DNA of 64,000 nucleotides from Vreelandella neptunia (GTDB lineage: Bacteria; Pseudomonadota; Gammaproteobacteria; Pseudomonadales; Halomonadaceae). The position numbers were made by a program, and so were the translations under genes. The notes below the pieces were generated by a model that was not told where the DNA came from, ran no database searches, and saw nothing but the letters and a program-made list of their open reading frames with translations. The DNA lies in the NCBI RefSeq assembly GCF_000712975.1, contig NZ_JHQL01000003.1, positions 496,001-560,000 of the forward strand, given 5' to 3'. This document shows positions 46,665 through 57,353 of this stretch, piece after piece (positions within the stretch are counted from its first letter, which is position 1; every line of letters starts with the position of its first letter).

Positions 46665-49151
46665 CTACTTAACGCTGGTTTCTTCTTGTAGGGGCGGTGC
46701 TACAGGCGCTGCGTTGTGATTAATCAACGTTGATTTATCCTTAGCAAACGCGTCATAGGCGAAGTCATCTACCGTCAGCATTTCCAGCACTTCTGCTTCG
46801 AAGGTACGCATAAACTGTGCGTCGTCTTCTTTGATAAGCCCTTTTTCCAGCGCGGCTTCTATGCGTGCTTCAGGGTGTAGCGCCGTTTGTGGCAGCTCAC
46901 CTTTGGCGTAAGCTTTGTTCACCGTGCGGTAGAGGGCTTCGGCACGGTCATAGTCCACCAGCAGCGCGTTGTAGCGAGCAAGGGGGTTAGACTCTGCGCC
47001 ATCATCTTTATCCCAGGTATTAGAAAGTAGCTTGCTGCGTAGAGCGCTGTGTGTAGATACACGTTGCGCAATATCGCGGGCCAGGTCGTCATGGGGTTTG
47101 TTCCAGCGGCGGCCCGTCGGCATGACCACAACTTTCAACACCTTACCTAACGTACGGTTTGGCAGGTTATCGAAAATTTCCACAAACGCTTGCTCTGCAC
47201 GGTTAAGTAGGAACTGCAGGCTGTAATGCAACAGTGCTTCTTCACCTTCCACTTTATTGCCTGTGTGCCACTGCTTTAGCACCATCGAGGCCAAGTAAAG
47301 GTTAGACAGTACATCACCCAAGCGCGCTGATAGCATTTCGCGCTTTTTCAGCGTAGAGCCAAGGCTTGCCATGGCGGCATCGGCGCATAAACCAAAGCCT
47401 GCAGAAAGGCGTGCGATATCTTGCGCGTAGGTAGCTGCAGGGCCGCTGAAGGGAACGCTCTGTTTGCCTAGTCCAAAACCAAGCGTAAAGGCACGAGCAG
47501 CATTGCCGAAGATCAGCCCTGCATGACCAAAGAAGGCTTTGTCGAAGGCTTTAACATCGTTGGCATCTTTAGCGGCTAGCTCGTCCAGCACATAAGGGTG
47601 GCAGCGAATCGCACCTTGACCAAAGATCATCAGGTTGCGGGTCATAATGTTCGCGCCTTCCACGGTAATAGCCACCGGGTTAGCGCTGTAGCCAATGCCT
47701 AGATAGTTGCGTGGGCCAAGGGTAACGGCTTTACCACCATGAACATCCATAGCGTCGCTAAGCAATACGCGCTGGAATTCGGTCAACTGGCTTTTCAAAA
47801 TTGCTGAAGGAACGGCAGGTTTTTCGCCGTGGTCGATCAGGTTGGCGGTTTGATAAACCGTCGCAGCAGAGATGTAAGCCAGCGAAGCCATGCGTGCTAA
47901 CGGCTCCTGTACGCCCTCCATTTCTGCGACGGGGACGTTGAACTGACGACGAACGCGAGTAAAGCCGCCGCTCCAGCCTAGCGCATAGCGCGCGGTGCCG
48001 GTGGCGCCAGAAGGTAGAGTAATGCAGCGACCAATCGAGAGACACTCGACCAGCATGCGCCAGCCTTGGCCGATCATATCGGGGCCACCGATAATGGTAT
48101 CCAACGGCACAAACACGTCGTTACCTTTAATTGGGCCATTCATAAACGGACTGCCGATGGGGTGGTGGCGGCGGCCGATGTCCATGCCCTGGGTGTCGCG
48201 GGGGATGAGCGCTAGAGTAATGCCGCGATCTTCTTCGTCACCGAGCAGTTTTTCTGGGTCGAACAGGCGGAAGGCTAGGCCTACCACCGTGGCGATGGGA
48301 GCCAGAGTTATCCAGCGTTTTTCGAAGTTAAGCCGTAGGCCAAGCACTTCTTCGCCGTTGATGACTTGTTTACAGACGACGCCGGTATCCGGCAGCGACG
48401 TGGCATCAGAGCCAGCACGTGGGCCGGTTAAGCCAAAGCAAGGGATCTCACGGCCATCGGATAAGCGTGGCAGGTAGTGGTCTTTCTGTTCTTGGGTACC
48501 GTATTTAAGTAGCAGCTCGCCTGGGCCGAGTGAGTTAGGTACGCCAACGGTGACCATTAGCGTCTCATTAGCAGAGAGTTTCTGCAGCACCATGGATTGT
48601 GCTTTCGCCGAGAACCCTAGGCCGCCATACTCCTTCGGAATAATCATGCCGAAGAAGCCTTCTTTCTTTAGATAATCCCACAGTTGTTGGGGTAGGTCAG
48701 CGCGCTCTTGGGCGATATCCCAGGCATTACACATGCCGGCTGCTTTGGCACACTGGTTATCCAAGAAAGCTTGCTCTGCTTCGCTCAGGCCGTCGTCTTT
48801 ATAGTTGAGCAGCGATTCCCATTGCGGTTTGCCAGAGAAGAGTTCGCCATCCCAGGAGACAGTGCCAGCTTCTAGCGCTGTGCGCTCCGTGTCGGATACT
48901 TTTGGCGCTACCTTTTTAAAGGTGGCGAAAATGCGCGGCGTTAGCCACTTGCTGCGCAGTGCAGGCAGACCAGCAACCGCAACCGCAACGGCTGCTATCA
49001 GTAGCAGCGTGCCAATAACAGGCGCGTCAAGCACTAAGCCGACCAAGCCTAGTGCGCCAAGCAGAGCGAAGGCTGGCGTTGCGCCTGCTTCGCGGCGCAT
49101 CACCACGAGCAAGCCGATAACGGCAAGCACAATGAGCAGTAGGGTGAGCAT
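46665..49151 (-). CDS. fadE: Acyl-CoA dehydrogenase FadE
   Basis: First step of fatty-acid beta-oxidation: FAD-dependent formation of trans-2-enoyl-CoA. The 828-residue protein is of the long FadE type: N-terminal membrane helices (about 3-70), then the dehydrogenase core with KPQWESLLNYKDDGLSEAEQAFLD and FGLTGPRAGSDATSLPDTGVVC, and a long C-terminal domain (DUF1974-like). Length matches E. coli FadE (about 814). A PsrA/FadR-like dyad lies 36 bp upstream. Confidence 0.94.
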   Translation of the reverse strand: MLTLLLIVLAVIGLLVVMRREAGATPAFALLGALGLVGLVLDAPVIGTLLLIAAVAVAVAGLPALRSKWLTPRIFATFKKVAPKVSDTERTALEAGTVSWDGELFSGKPQWESLLNYKDDGLSEAEQAFLDNQCAKAAGMCNAWDIAQERADLPQQLWDYLKKEGFFGMIIPKEYGGLGFSAKAQSMVLQKLSANETLMVTVGVPNSLGPGELLLKYGTQEQKDHYLPRLSDGREIPCFGLTGPRAGSDATSLPDTGVVCKQVINGEEVLGLRLNFEKRWITLAPIATVVGLAFRLFDPEKLLGDEEDRGITLALIPRDTQGMDIGRRHHPIGSPFMNGPIKGNDVFVPLDTIIGGPDMIGQGWRMLVECLSIGRCITLPSGATGTARYALGWSGGFTRVRRQFNVPVAEMEGVQEPLARMASLAYISAATVYQTANLIDHGEKPAVPSAILKSQLTEFQRVLLSDAMDVHGGKAVTLGPRNYLGIGYSANPVAITVEGANIMTRNLMIFGQGAIRCHPYVLDELAAKDANDVKAFDKAFFGHAGLIFGNAARAFTLGFGLGKQSVPFSGPAATYAQDIARLSAGFGLCADAAMASLGSTLKKREMLSARLGDVLSNLYLASMVLKQWHTGNKVEGEEALLHYSLQFLLNRAEQAFVEIFDNLPNRTLGKVLKVVVMPTGRRWNKPHDDLARDIAQRVSTHSALRSKLLSNTWDKDDGAESNPLARYNALLVDYDRAEALYRTVNKAYAKGELPQTALHPEARIEAALEKGLIKEDDAQFMRTFEAEVLEMLTVDDFAYDAFAKDKSTLINHNAAPVAPPLQEETSVK

Positions 49152-49187
49152 GGTTGTATCTCCATCGGGGTTTATAATGAACGCATT

Positions 49188-49201
49188 TAAACGTATGTTT
49201 G
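49188..49201. promoter_or_regulatory. PsrA-like box upstream of fadE
   Basis: TAAACGTATGTTTG; on the minus strand CAAAC-ATAC-GTTTA, one mismatch from the PsrA consensus (C/G)AAAC-N2-4-GTTT(G/C) known from Pseudomonas fatty-acid genes. It lies in the promoter region of fadE, starting 36 bp before its ATG. Confidence 0.5.
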
Positions 49202-49287
49202 AATATTGGCAGAGTCACTAGCCAAAGTGCAAGCGTTTCACTGTCATACGTTCGCGTTATATCCCTACTGTAGCGTACATAAGGCAT

Positions 49288-49320
49288 AAAAAAACGCCAT
49301 GGCATATGGCCATAGCGTTT
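49288..49320 (-). terminator. Rho-independent terminator of betA
   Basis: Stem AAACGC-ATGGC / GCCAT-GCGTTT with one internal mismatch and a loop ATATG. The run of A before it is a T-run on the minus strand. It lies 31 bp beyond the betA stop. Confidence 0.78.
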
Positions 49321-49351
49321 AGCGTTACTTTATAGGTTGATAGACTGCGTT

Positions 49352-51028
49352 TTATGAAGCCTGCTTAGCTGGCGCGCCGTGAGCGACATAGTAATCAACG
49401 TTGGCGCGGGGTAGTGGCTCGCGGCCGCGAATCTGGTCAGCAATTTTCTCCGCCAGCATGATGGTTGGCGCGTTGAGGTTGCCGGTGGGAATAACAGGGA
49501 ATAGCGATGCATCAACGACGCGTAAGCCTTCGAGCCCGTGCACACGGCCTTGCCCATCGGTGACTGCCATCTCACCTTCGCCCATGCGGCAACTGCCACA
49601 AGGGTGATAGGCGGTTTCAGCGTGCTGTTTAACAAAAGTGTCAAGCTCTTGGTCACTTTGTACGCTAGGGCCAGGTGAAATTTCACGACCACGGTACTTA
49701 TCAAAGGCGGGTTGCGCGATGATATCGCGGGTTAAGCGAATCGCATCGCGGAACTCTTGCCAATCTTTCTCTTTGGCCATGTAGTTAAACAAGATGCTAG
49801 GGGCCGCGTGCGGGTCTTTTGAAGTGAGGCGAATCCGCCCGCGGCTTTCCGAGCGCATTGAGCCAACGTGGGCCTGGAAGCCATGTGCTTGGACGGCGCT
49901 TTTACCGTTGTAACTAATCGCGATGGGTAGAAAGTGGTACTGCAGATTTGGCCATGCTTCCTCATCATTGCTACGAATAAAGCCACAGGATTCAAACTGG
50001 TTACTGGCGCCCACGCCAGTGCCTTTAAACAGCCACTCAGCGCCGATTTTTGGCTGGTTGTACCATTTCAGCGCTGGATACAGCGAAATGGGCTCTTTGC
50101 ATTCGTATTGAATGTACATTTCAAGGTGATCTTGGAGATTTTCGCCTACACCGGGAAGCTCATGAACCAACGAAATACCCAGTTCTTTAAGCCACTCGGG
50201 ATTGCCTACCCCAGAACGCTGGAGAATCTGCGGTGAGGCAATGGCGCCACCACACAGCAGTACTTCTCGGCGGGCGCGAGCCTGGTGTGGCTGGCCTTTT
50301 TGCTCGTAACGCACGCCAACAGCACGCTTGCCATCAAACTCAATCACATCCGTGACGGCGTGGGTTTCGATGGTCAGGTTGCTGCGCTGCTTGGCAATGT
50401 CCAGATAACCGCGTGCCGTAGACGCGCGGCGGCCCTTGGGCGTGACGAAACGGTCCATAGGGCCGAAACCCTCTTGCTGATAGCCGTTTACATCGTCTGT
50501 TTCTGGATAGCCTGCCTGCTTACCCGCTTCGATAAACGTGCGGTAAAGCGGGTTATTGCCAGCTTTAGGCGTGGTCACGCTGACCGGGCCGTCGCCGCCG
50601 TGGTAATCATTAGGGCCAATATCGCGGGTTTCGCACTTTTTAAAATAGGGCAGGCAACTGAGGTAATCCCACTCTTCCAAACCGGGTTCTTTGGCCCAGT
50701 TATCGTAATCTAGCGCGTTGCCGCGGATATAGCACATGCCGTTGATCAGCGATGAGCCGCCCAGGCCTTTACCCCGACCACACTCCATACGGCGGCCATC
50801 CATATGTGGTTCGGGATCGGTTTCAAACGCCCAGTTGTAGCGTTTGCCCTGTAGTGGATACGCCAGTGCAGCGGGCATTTGGGTACGAAAATCGAAACGG
50901 TAATCGGGGCCGCCTGCTTCAAGCAGCAAAACGCTGACGTCGCTGTCTTCGGTCAGGCGGGTGGCCAGCACGTTACCCGCTGAGCCGGCGCCGATAATGA
51001 TGTAATCATATTCACGTGATTGAGACAT
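49352..51028 (-). CDS. betA: Choline dehydrogenase
   Basis: FAD-dependent oxidation of choline to betaine aldehyde, membrane-associated, for glycine-betaine synthesis in osmoprotection. The 558-residue GMC oxidoreductase has the FAD motif [17 protein letters not shown] (about 9-25), [17 protein letters not shown] (about 87-103), and the C-terminal catalytic His region [12 protein letters not shown] (about 464-475). Length matches E. coli BetA. It is the last gene of betI-betB-betA. Confidence 0.95.
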   Translation of the reverse strand: MSQSREYDYIIIGAGSAGNVLATRLTEDSDVSVLLLEAGGPDYRFDFRTQMPAALAYPLQGKRYNWAFETDPEPHMDGRRMECGRGKGLGGSSLINGMCYIRGNALDYDNWAKEPGLEEWDYLSCLPYFKKCETRDIGPNDYHGGDGPVSVTTPKAGNNPLYRTFIEAGKQAGYPETDDVNGYQQEGFGPMDRFVTPKGRRASTARGYLDIAKQRSNLTIETHAVTDVIEFDGKRAVGVRYEQKGQPHQARARREVLLCGGAIASPQILQRSGVGNPEWLKELGISLVHELPGVGENLQDHLEMYIQYECKEPISLYPALKWYNQPKIGAEWLFKGTGVGASNQFESCGFIRSNDEEAWPNLQYHFLPIAISYNGKSAVQAHGFQAHVGSMRSESRGRIRLTSKDPHAAPSILFNYMAKEKDWQEFRDAIRLTRDIIAQPAFDKYRGREISPGPSVQSDQELDTFVKQHAETAYHPCGSCRMGEGEMAVTDGQGRVHGLEGLRVVDASLFPVIPTGNLNAPTIMLAEKIADQIRGREPLPRANVDYYVAHGAPAKQAS

Positions 51029-51127
51029 GCTTTTACCTTGAAAGAGCCGAATGATGGGTAATGAACCGGCAGGTATAACTGAAAAGCTTCTTTTCTATAT
51101 GCCTACCGGTAGCGTCCATTACTTCGA

Positions 51128-52597
51128 TTAAAACACCGACTCAAACGGCCCCATTTCGATTTGCACAGACTTGGTCTGGGTGTAATGATTCAGCGTCTCA
51201 ACGCCGTTTTCACGGCCAATGCCCGACTCTTTGTAACCGCCTACCGGCATTTCGGAAGGCGACTCGCCCCAGGTGTTGATCCAGCAAATACCCGCTTCTA
51301 GCTGGTGAATAACCCGATGAGCGCGATTCAAGCTTTCGCTGAACACACCCGCTGCCAAGCCGTAGTTGGTGTCATTGGCGCGACAAATAACCTCGTCTTC
51401 GTCGTCAAAGGCAAGTACGGACATCACCGGGCCAAAGATCTCTTCTTTGACGATGCGCATATCGTCAGTGCAGTCAGTGAAGATAGTGGGCGCCGCCCAG
51501 GCACCATTCGCCCAGTCACCGGTATTCCACTCATCACCGCCAGCCAATACCCGCGCGCCTTGCTCTTTACCTAGGGCAATGTAGGAAAGCACTTTTTGCT
51601 GGTGTTCAAAGCTGACTAGCGGGCCAAAGTTAACGCTGGGGTCCATCGGATCGCCCGCTTTAATGCGCTGAACGCGCTCAACCAGCTTCGCCTCAAAGGC
51701 CTCTTTAACGCTGCGCTCAACGAATACGCGAGTGCCGTTAGTGCAAATCTGGCCACTGGAGTAGAAGTTGGCCATCATCGCGGCATCGGCGGCACGATCT
51801 AAATCGGCATCGGCAAACACGATCAGTGGCGATTTGCCGCCCAGTTCCATAGTGACATCTTTCAGGGTAGAGCCACCGGCAGCGGCCATGACCTTTTTGC
51901 CAGTGCCTACTTCGCCAGTAAACGATACCTTGGCGATACCTGGGTGCCCAGTCAGCATCGCGCCAACGCGGCCATCGCCTTGAACGACATTGAAAACACC
52001 GTTGGGTAGGCCTGCTTCTGTGAAAATTTCGGCAAGCTTGAGAGCGGTTAGCGGTGTGACTTCACTGGGCTTGAAGACAATCGCGTTACCCGCTGCCAGC
52101 GCAGGCGCGGCTTTCCAGCAGGCGATTTGAATAGGGTAGTTCCAGGCACCAATAGCGCCAATGACGCCGAGTGGCTCGCGGCGTGTATACACAAAGGAGC
52201 TATCGCGCAGTGGAATTTGGCTGCCTTCAATGGCAGGGGCAAGGCCTGCGTAGTATTCCAAGGCATCGGCACCGGTCACAATATCGACGCTGGCAGTCTC
52301 GCTGATCGGCTTACCGGTGTTTTGAGTTTCCAGTGCAGCAAGCTCATCATTACGATCTCGTAACAGTGCAACCGCGCGCAGCAAGATGCGTGAGCGCTCC
52401 ATGCCGGTCATTGCTGCCCATTCACGCTGGCCGTGCTGGGCGGCTTCTACAGCGCTATCGACATCGGCTTGGCTTGCTTGGCCAATGGTGGCCAGCATGC
52501 TGCCGTTATAGGGGTTGGTAACGGTAAATGTTTCGCCGGAGGTGGCATCTACCGGGCGACCATCAATATAAAGTGGCTGTATATCTTGAGCGGCCAT
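51128..52597 (-). CDS. betB: Betaine aldehyde dehydrogenase
   Basis: NAD(P)-dependent oxidation of betaine aldehyde to glycine betaine. The 489-residue protein has the ALDH motifs: catalytic Glu region [14 protein letters not shown] (about 248-261), [13 protein letters not shown] with catalytic Cys (about 286), and [16 protein letters not shown]. The ATG at 52597 ([15 protein letters not shown]) follows AAGGAG; the longer in-frame start at 52750 lies within betI. It lies 10 bp from the betI stop. Confidence 0.95.
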   Translation of the reverse strand: MAAQDIQPLYIDGRPVDATSGETFTVTNPYNGSMLATIGQASQADVDSAVEAAQHGQREWAAMTGMERSRILLRAVALLRDRNDELAALETQNTGKPISETASVDIVTGADALEYYAGLAPAIEGSQIPLRDSSFVYTRREPLGVIGAIGAWNYPIQIACWKAAPALAAGNAIVFKPSEVTPLTALKLAEIFTEAGLPNGVFNVVQGDGRVGAMLTGHPGIAKVSFTGEVGTGKKVMAAAGGSTLKDVTMELGGKSPLIVFADADLDRAADAAMMANFYSSGQICTNGTRVFVERSVKEAFEAKLVERVQRIKAGDPMDPSVNFGPLVSFEHQQKVLSYIALGKEQGARVLAGGDEWNTGDWANGAWAAPTIFTDCTDDMRIVKEEIFGPVMSVLAFDDEDEVICRANDTNYGLAAGVFSESLNRAHRVIHQLEAGICWINTWGESPSEMPVGGYKESGIGRENGVETLNHYTQTKSVQIEMGPFESVF

Positions 52598-52607
52598 GTT
52601 GGTCTCC

Positions 52608-53231
52608 TTACTGTGTTTCTGCAGTGGATGCGCGTTGATGACATCCATAATGAATAAGCAGTTGGTCGAGATAGGTGTGCGCAAGATGTCGCGCTTCAGG
52701 GGCATCGAGCCCTTCAGGCGTAAGCGCACCACGTAGCCATAGACCATCAATCATCGCGGCCAGCCCACGGGCGGCATTGCGGGCATCTGTTCGGGGCATT
52801 ACACGCTGAAATTGATGGCATAAATTGGCGTACAAACGGCGGTCGTTGACATTCTGAAGCCGTTGAAGCACCGGCTTATGCATGCTGCTAGCCCAAAAGG
52901 CGAGCCACGTTTTAGCGGCAGGGCCGGTCACCTGAGTGCGATCAAAGTTACCTTCGATGATGGCGCCGATGTGAGCGCGAGGAGAGTCGTCTTCTAACGC
53001 GCGGCGGCGTGCGGCAACGGCGTCGCTGAGGTCAGTCAAAATTTGCCGCATGGTTGCTTCTAGTAGGCCATCCTTACCGCCAAAATAGTGGCTGATAATG
53101 CCGGCTGAGACGCCAGCATGACGGGCAATCCGCATGACCGTCGCTTCTGCTAAACCAACCTCGTCAATGGCCGCCATGGTAGCCTTAATTAACTGCTGGC
53201 GGCGTATCGGTTCCATTCCCACCTTAGGCAC
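52608..53231 (-). CDS. betI: TetR-family repressor BetI
   Basis: A 207-residue repressor of the choline regulon, with choline as inducer in known BetI proteins. It starts [62 protein letters not shown], the BetI-type TetR helix-turn-helix (about 10-61). Length matches the family (about 195-200). It is the first gene of the operon and likely binds the palindrome at 53323 in the divergent promoter region. Confidence 0.94.
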   Translation of the reverse strand: MPKVGMEPIRRQQLIKATMAAIDEVGLAEATVMRIARHAGVSAGIISHYFGGKDGLLEATMRQILTDLSDAVAARRRALEDDSPRAHIGAIIEGNFDRTQVTGPAAKTWLAFWASSMHKPVLQRLQNVNDRRLYANLCHQFQRVMPRTDARNAARGLAAMIDGLWLRGALTPEGLDAPEARHLAHTYLDQLLIHYGCHQRASTAETQ

Positions 53232-53322
53232 AGCTATCTCCTACTGACGTTGAATGCCCATTGGCTCCTGCCCTTGAAAACCAGGAGTAGGCATGATTAC
53301 CTGACCATGATGGCATTTTTTT

Positions 53323-53336
53323 ATTGAACGTTCAAT
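53323..53336. promoter_or_regulatory. BetI-type operator
   Basis: Perfect 14-bp palindrome ATTGAACGTTCAAT, followed by CAATAAAA. It resembles the known E. coli BetI target (ATTGATTGGACGTTCAATA). It lies between betI and the divergent choline-binding protein gene, 92 bp upstream of betI. Confidence 0.8.
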
Positions 53337-53421
53337 CAATAAAAGGGTGCATTGTTATCCTGTTCCTACGACTTATACGTACAGGGCGTGTTCATATAAA
53401 ACCGATAATGGGGAAAATCAG

Positions 53422-54354
53422 ATGAAACGCACATATACACGAAGCGTAAGCACGTTATTACTGACAGCCTTTTTACCGGCGGCTGCCTATGCAAACGAGT
53501 GTAGTAGCGTTCGCTTCGCAGAAGTGGGTTGGACCGATATCACCGCAACGACGGCGCTGGCTACCGAAGTGTTAGAAGCGCTTGGCTATGAAACCCGTGT
53601 TGATACCGTTTCGGTGCCCATTGCTTACGCGGGTATGCGTAACAATGATTTTGACGTTTTTTTAGGGAACTGGATGCCCTCGATGGCTTCAATCAGTGAC
53701 CCCTATGTAGAGCGCGGTGAGGTTGAGCGTTTAGTGGTCAACCTTGAAGGTGCCAAGTACACCCTGGCAGTACCACAATATGTTTATGATGCGGGCGTAA
53801 CCTCGGTTAACGATTTGGCAGAGCATGCTGATCAGTTTGAGCAACGCTTGCACGGTATCGAAGCTGGCAACGATGGCAATGAACTCATTGAGCAAATGAT
53901 TGATGACAACGCTTATGGGCTAGGTGATTGGCAAGTCGTTGATTCGAGCGAGGCGGGCATGCTGGCTGAGCTTCGCGCGCGGGTGCCCAATGAAAAATGG
54001 ATGGTGTTTTTAGGCTGGGAGCCGCATCCCATGAACACTAATTTTGAGATGGCATATTTATCGGGTGCCGATGACTATTTTGGACCCAACTTGGGCGGTG
54101 CAACTGTGCATACCAATACCCGGGCAGGGTTTGTTGATGCGTGTCCAAATGTTGGTGAACTGCTAAAAAATATGACGTTCACGCTGGAAATGGAAAACCA
54201 ATTGATGAGTGCCATCATGGACGATGGGGTAGACCCGCGAGAGGCCGCACGCAGTTATCTTAACGACAACAGTGATGTGTTAGAAGTGTGGCTTGAAGGG
54301 GTGACGACCCGTGATGGCGGAGAAGCGCTGTCGGCAGTCCGAGAAGCTTTATAA
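53422..54354 (+). CDS. choX: Choline/betaine ABC transporter, substrate-binding protein
   Basis: A 310-residue periplasmic protein with a signal peptide (1-24, ending AYA) and mature start NECSSVRFAEVGWTDITATTALATEVLEALGYET, typical of ChoX/OpuAC-like binding proteins; EPHPMN (in LGWEPHPMNTNFEMAY) and VFLGNWMPSM match the choline-type group. Three aromatic residues probably cage the trimethylammonium group. The ATG at 53422 follows a GGGG-rich region; the longer in-frame start at 53347 lies upstream of the promoter. It has no permease or ATPase gene beside it, and is divergent from betIBA. Confidence 0.88.
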   Translation: MKRTYTRSVSTLLLTAFLPAAAYANECSSVRFAEVGWTDITATTALATEVLEALGYETRVDTVSVPIAYAGMRNNDFDVFLGNWMPSMASISDPYVERGEVERLVVNLEGAKYTLAVPQYVYDAGVTSVNDLAEHADQFEQRLHGIEAGNDGNELIEQMIDDNAYGLGDWQVVDSSEAGMLAELRARVPNEKWMVFLGWEPHPMNTNFEMAYLSGADDYFGPNLGGATVHTNTRAGFVDACPNVGELLKNMTFTLEMENQLMSAIMDDGVDPREAARSYLNDNSDVLEVWLEGVTTRDGGEALSAVREAL

Positions 54355-54473
54355 GCACGCACTGCCTCTAAGCGTATTTTTCACATTCAAGGTTATTGAA
54401 CAAAAGGCAGGTCGTTTTCGGCTTGCCTTTCGTCGTTAAGATAGGCATAATCTGCACCCGTTGATGAGGAAAA

Positions 54474-54550
54474 GGCTACGTAGCTCAGCTGGTTAGAGCA
54501 CATCACTCATAATGATGGGGTCCCCTGTTCAAATCAGGGCGTAGCCACCA
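54474..54550 (+). tRNA. tRNA-Met (CAT), elongator type
   Basis: 77-nt cloverleaf with encoded CCA: acceptor GGCTACG / CGTAGCC, D-arm GCTC...GAGC, anticodon arm CATCA-CTCATAA-TGATG with anticodon CAT, and T-arm CCCTG-TTCAAAT-CAGGG. The body is close to E. coli elongator tRNA-Met. It lies 48 bp before the SRP RNA gene. Confidence 0.96.
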
Positions 54551-54598
54551 CATCAGCGTTAGCACATTCATATGTTAAGTATCAGAGTGTGCCGTTAT

Positions 54599-54708
<110 letters not shown>

Positions 54709-54723
54709 TCCATTTCTTGTCGT

Positions 54724-54787
54724 TTCCGGTCTGTTTTGACATAAATTCCGGTTAAAATGACATAATTTGCGGTTTCTCGTGACATAA
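54724..54787 (+). repeat. Three TnsB-binding-site-like repeats at the transposon end
   Basis: Direct repeats with a 5' TTCCGG/TTGCGG and a 3' TGACATAA box: 54724-54744, 54746-54765 and 54767-54787. They are spaced by 22 and 21 bp, about two helical turns, as expected for TnsB sites at the right end of Tn7 elements. Confidence 0.8.
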
Positions 54788-54825
54788 CCTATTTTTGTAG
54801 TAAACCTACGAAATGGGGTGCTGTC

Positions 54826-55449
54826 ATGTACAGGCGTAAGCTCCATCATTCCCGTGTCAAGAACCTCTACAAATTTGCTAGCTTCAAAACTGCTACTGCT
54901 CACACTGTAGAGTCTTCCCTTGAGTTTGATGCCTGCTACCACTTTGAATACTCTCCTCACGTTAAGTCTTTCATTGCCCAGCCTATGGGTTTCACTTATT
55001 CGATTCATGGGAAAACTAACCCCTATACTCCTGATTTTAAGATAATAAATAATAATCAAAAAATAGCCTTTATTGAGGTCAAGCCCCATAGTAAAACCCT
55101 TCATCCAGAATTTTTTCAAAAATTCCAGGCAAAAAAAGAAGCAGCATGTCAGTTAGGTTTCGAGCTGAGCTTAGTCACTGAGCTTCAAATCAGAAAGTAT
55201 CCAGTCTTGAATAATTTTAAGCTGCTACATCGTTACGCTGGTTTTCAAAGCCATTGCGAGTTGTATGATAGTGTTTATGGCCTTGTGAAAAGTCACTCTC
55301 CCATTTTCTTGCATGAAATTTGTGCTCTATATGACATTAGTTTACGTCCTAGAGTTATTCGCTCACTGGTTTCGTTAATAGCCTCTGGGAAATTAAAGGC
55401 CAATATATTGGAAAAGCAAATTGGTAATGATTTGCTTCTTTGGGCATGA
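54826..55449 (+). CDS. tnsA: TnsA-like endonuclease
   Basis: Cuts the 5' ends of the transposon during cut-and-paste transposition. The 207-residue protein starts MYRRKLHHSRVKNLYKFAS and has the restriction-like nuclease core: Glu33 (SSLEFDACYHFEY), Asp70 (NPYTPDFKI) and Glu84-x-Lys86 (AFIEVKP), all expected catalytic residues. The C-terminal region is a winged-helix-like domain (HEICALYDISLRPRVIRSLVSL). It is the first gene of tnsABC, with the TnsB 9 bp downstream. Confidence 0.93.
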   Translation: MYRRKLHHSRVKNLYKFASFKTATAHTVESSLEFDACYHFEYSPHVKSFIAQPMGFTYSIHGKTNPYTPDFKIINNNQKIAFIEVKPHSKTLHPEFFQKFQAKKEAACQLGFELSLVTELQIRKYPVLNNFKLLHRYAGFQSHCELYDSVYGLVKSHSPIFLHEICALYDISLRPRVIRSLVSLIASGKLKANILEKQIGNDLLLWA

Positions 55450-55457
55450 GGTGATTT

Positions 55458-57353
55458 ATGTTGGAAGATCCTTTTTTTGATGAGTTTTTAGCAGGCATAG
55501 ATTTTTCGCAAGCAGCGAGTAAAAAAAGCCGTGATGAAATTGAAGATGTGGCATTCATAACAATAGATGATCTTGATGAGGAGTGCGCCGATAAAGCTTT
55601 GTTCAAGTATAAAGTAATAAAGTTGGTCAATAAAAGGCTTAATGGAGGCTGGACGAAGAAGAACGTAGAGCCAATTATCTATGAATTATATAATGAAGGT
55701 GTTATAGATAAAAAGCCTGGGTGGCAAAGTGTAGCTAGATGGAATGCAAAGTATCGTGTAGATAAAAATTTGCTTTACTTAGTTGATAGAAGAGCTATAA
55801 AAAATAATTTTTGTGATTTTAATTCTTTTTCAAAAGACACTTTCTTTTGGGATGCAATCGAAAAGAAGTATCTTACACGAGTGAGGGGGTCTGTTGCGAC
55901 CACTTATCAGTTTTATAAGGATTTAATATTAGTCCATAATAATGAAAACCCAGATAATAAGTTTGTAGCTGTTGGGCGAAGCGCCTTTTACGATAGAGTT
56001 AAAAAGCTTCCACCTTATATTTGTGACTTGAAGCGTTATGGCAAACGATATGCGGATAAAAAATATCGATTGATCAATAGTTTCACAAAATCTACTAGGG
56101 TGATGGAGCGTGTTGAAATTGATCATACTGCTCTTGACTTGATCTTGCTTGATGATACTTTGAATATCCCTATTGGAAGGCCATTTATAACTGTCTTGAT
56201 TGATACATTTAGTAAATGTATCGTGGGGTTTTATTTAAGCTTTAGAGGGCCGAGCTATAATTCTGTAAGATGTGCGATAATAAATGCATCTCTGGACAAA
56301 GAGGATGTTTTGAAGAAATATCCTGACGTCGAAAAAGATTGGCCATGTCAGGGTCGCATTGAAACGCTGGTTGTTGATAATGGTGCAGAATTTTGGTCGA
56401 AAGATCTTGAGAGGTTTTCTGCTTCAATAGGGATGAATATTGAATATAATCCAGTCGGAAAGCCATGGAAGAAGCCTTTAGTCGAAAGAATTTTTAATAC
56501 CTATAATACAAAATTTGTTCATCAGATACCGGGAAAAACTTTCTCAAGTGCAAAAGACCTAGAGGGTTATGAGCCTCAGAAAGATGCGCTATTGCCTTTC
56601 TCCGAATTCTTATATTTGCTGCATATCTGGGTTGTTGATATTTATAACCAGCAGTCAAACAGCCGTAAGACACATATACCCGCTTTATCATGGCAAGTTG
56701 GGTATGCGGAATTTCCTCCTGTTATTTATCAGGGTCTTGAAAAGCAGAGATTTAAAATAGAGAGCTTTCCTACCGTATATCGCGATTTACGGCCAATTGG
56801 GATAGAGGTGGATCATATAAGCTATAGTAACGAAACGCTAGTAGAGTTTAGAAAAAACAACCCGCCACCCTTTGGAAAAACAAAACATAAGCTTTGTGTG
56901 AAGCGAGATCCGTCTGATGTTTCTTATGTTTATGTATACTTACCTAATTTAGAAAAATATATTAAGGTTGATGCGACTAGTCAAGATTTTTCGTTGGATG
57001 GTGTCTCTATTTTTCAGTACCAAATTATGAGGAAAGTGTTAACTAGATATATTGACGCCAATGTCGACCATGCAGGGCTTGCTTTAGCGAATATGAAATT
57101 AAGCGAAAGGATGGATGATATAAACAATCTGGCTTTGGTTAATAAAAAAAGTCGCTCAAGGGGAATGAAAAGTGTGGCTGCTTTCGTAGGCATAGATAGT
57201 GAAGGTGAAACATCTTTTGAAAGTGTTCGCAATAATTTGAAAAATAAAAAAGATAAAAAATTGAGGTTTTTTGAAGGTGAAATGTTAGATGAAAAAAAAT
57301 TAGAGTCTATCGATGATTGGAACGAGATTGCTGATAATTTGGAGCCTTATTAA
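55458..57353 (+). CDS. tnsB: TnsB-like DDE transposase
   Basis: Cuts and joins the 3' ends and binds the end repeats. The 631-residue protein shows the DDE triad: Asp222 (VEIDHTALDLILLDD), Asp307 (TLVVDNGAEFWSKD) and Glu343 (KPLVERIFNTYNT), with the expected Asp-Asp-35-Glu spacing. N-terminal helices probably bind DNA, and the C-terminal tail may bind TnsC. Codon use is AT-rich. Its stop overlaps the tnsC start by 1 bp. Confidence 0.95.
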   Translation: MLEDPFFDEFLAGIDFSQAASKKSRDEIEDVAFITIDDLDEECADKALFKYKVIKLVNKRLNGGWTKKNVEPIIYELYNEGVIDKKPGWQSVARWNAKYRVDKNLLYLVDRRAIKNNFCDFNSFSKDTFFWDAIEKKYLTRVRGSVATTYQFYKDLILVHNNENPDNKFVAVGRSAFYDRVKKLPPYICDLKRYGKRYADKKYRLINSFTKSTRVMERVEIDHTALDLILLDDTLNIPIGRPFITVLIDTFSKCIVGFYLSFRGPSYNSVRCAIINASLDKEDVLKKYPDVEKDWPCQGRIETLVVDNGAEFWSKDLERFSASIGMNIEYNPVGKPWKKPLVERIFNTYNTKFVHQIPGKTFSSAKDLEGYEPQKDALLPFSEFLYLLHIWVVDIYNQQSNSRKTHIPALSWQVGYAEFPPVIYQGLEKQRFKIESFPTVYRDLRPIGIEVDHISYSNETLVEFRKNNPPPFGKTKHKLCVKRDPSDVSYVYVYLPNLEKYIKVDATSQDFSLDGVSIFQYQIMRKVLTRYIDANVDHAGLALANMKLSERMDDINNLALVNKKSRSRGMKSVAAFVGIDSEGETSFESVRNNLKNKKDKKLRFFEGEMLDEKKLESIDDWNEIADNLEPY

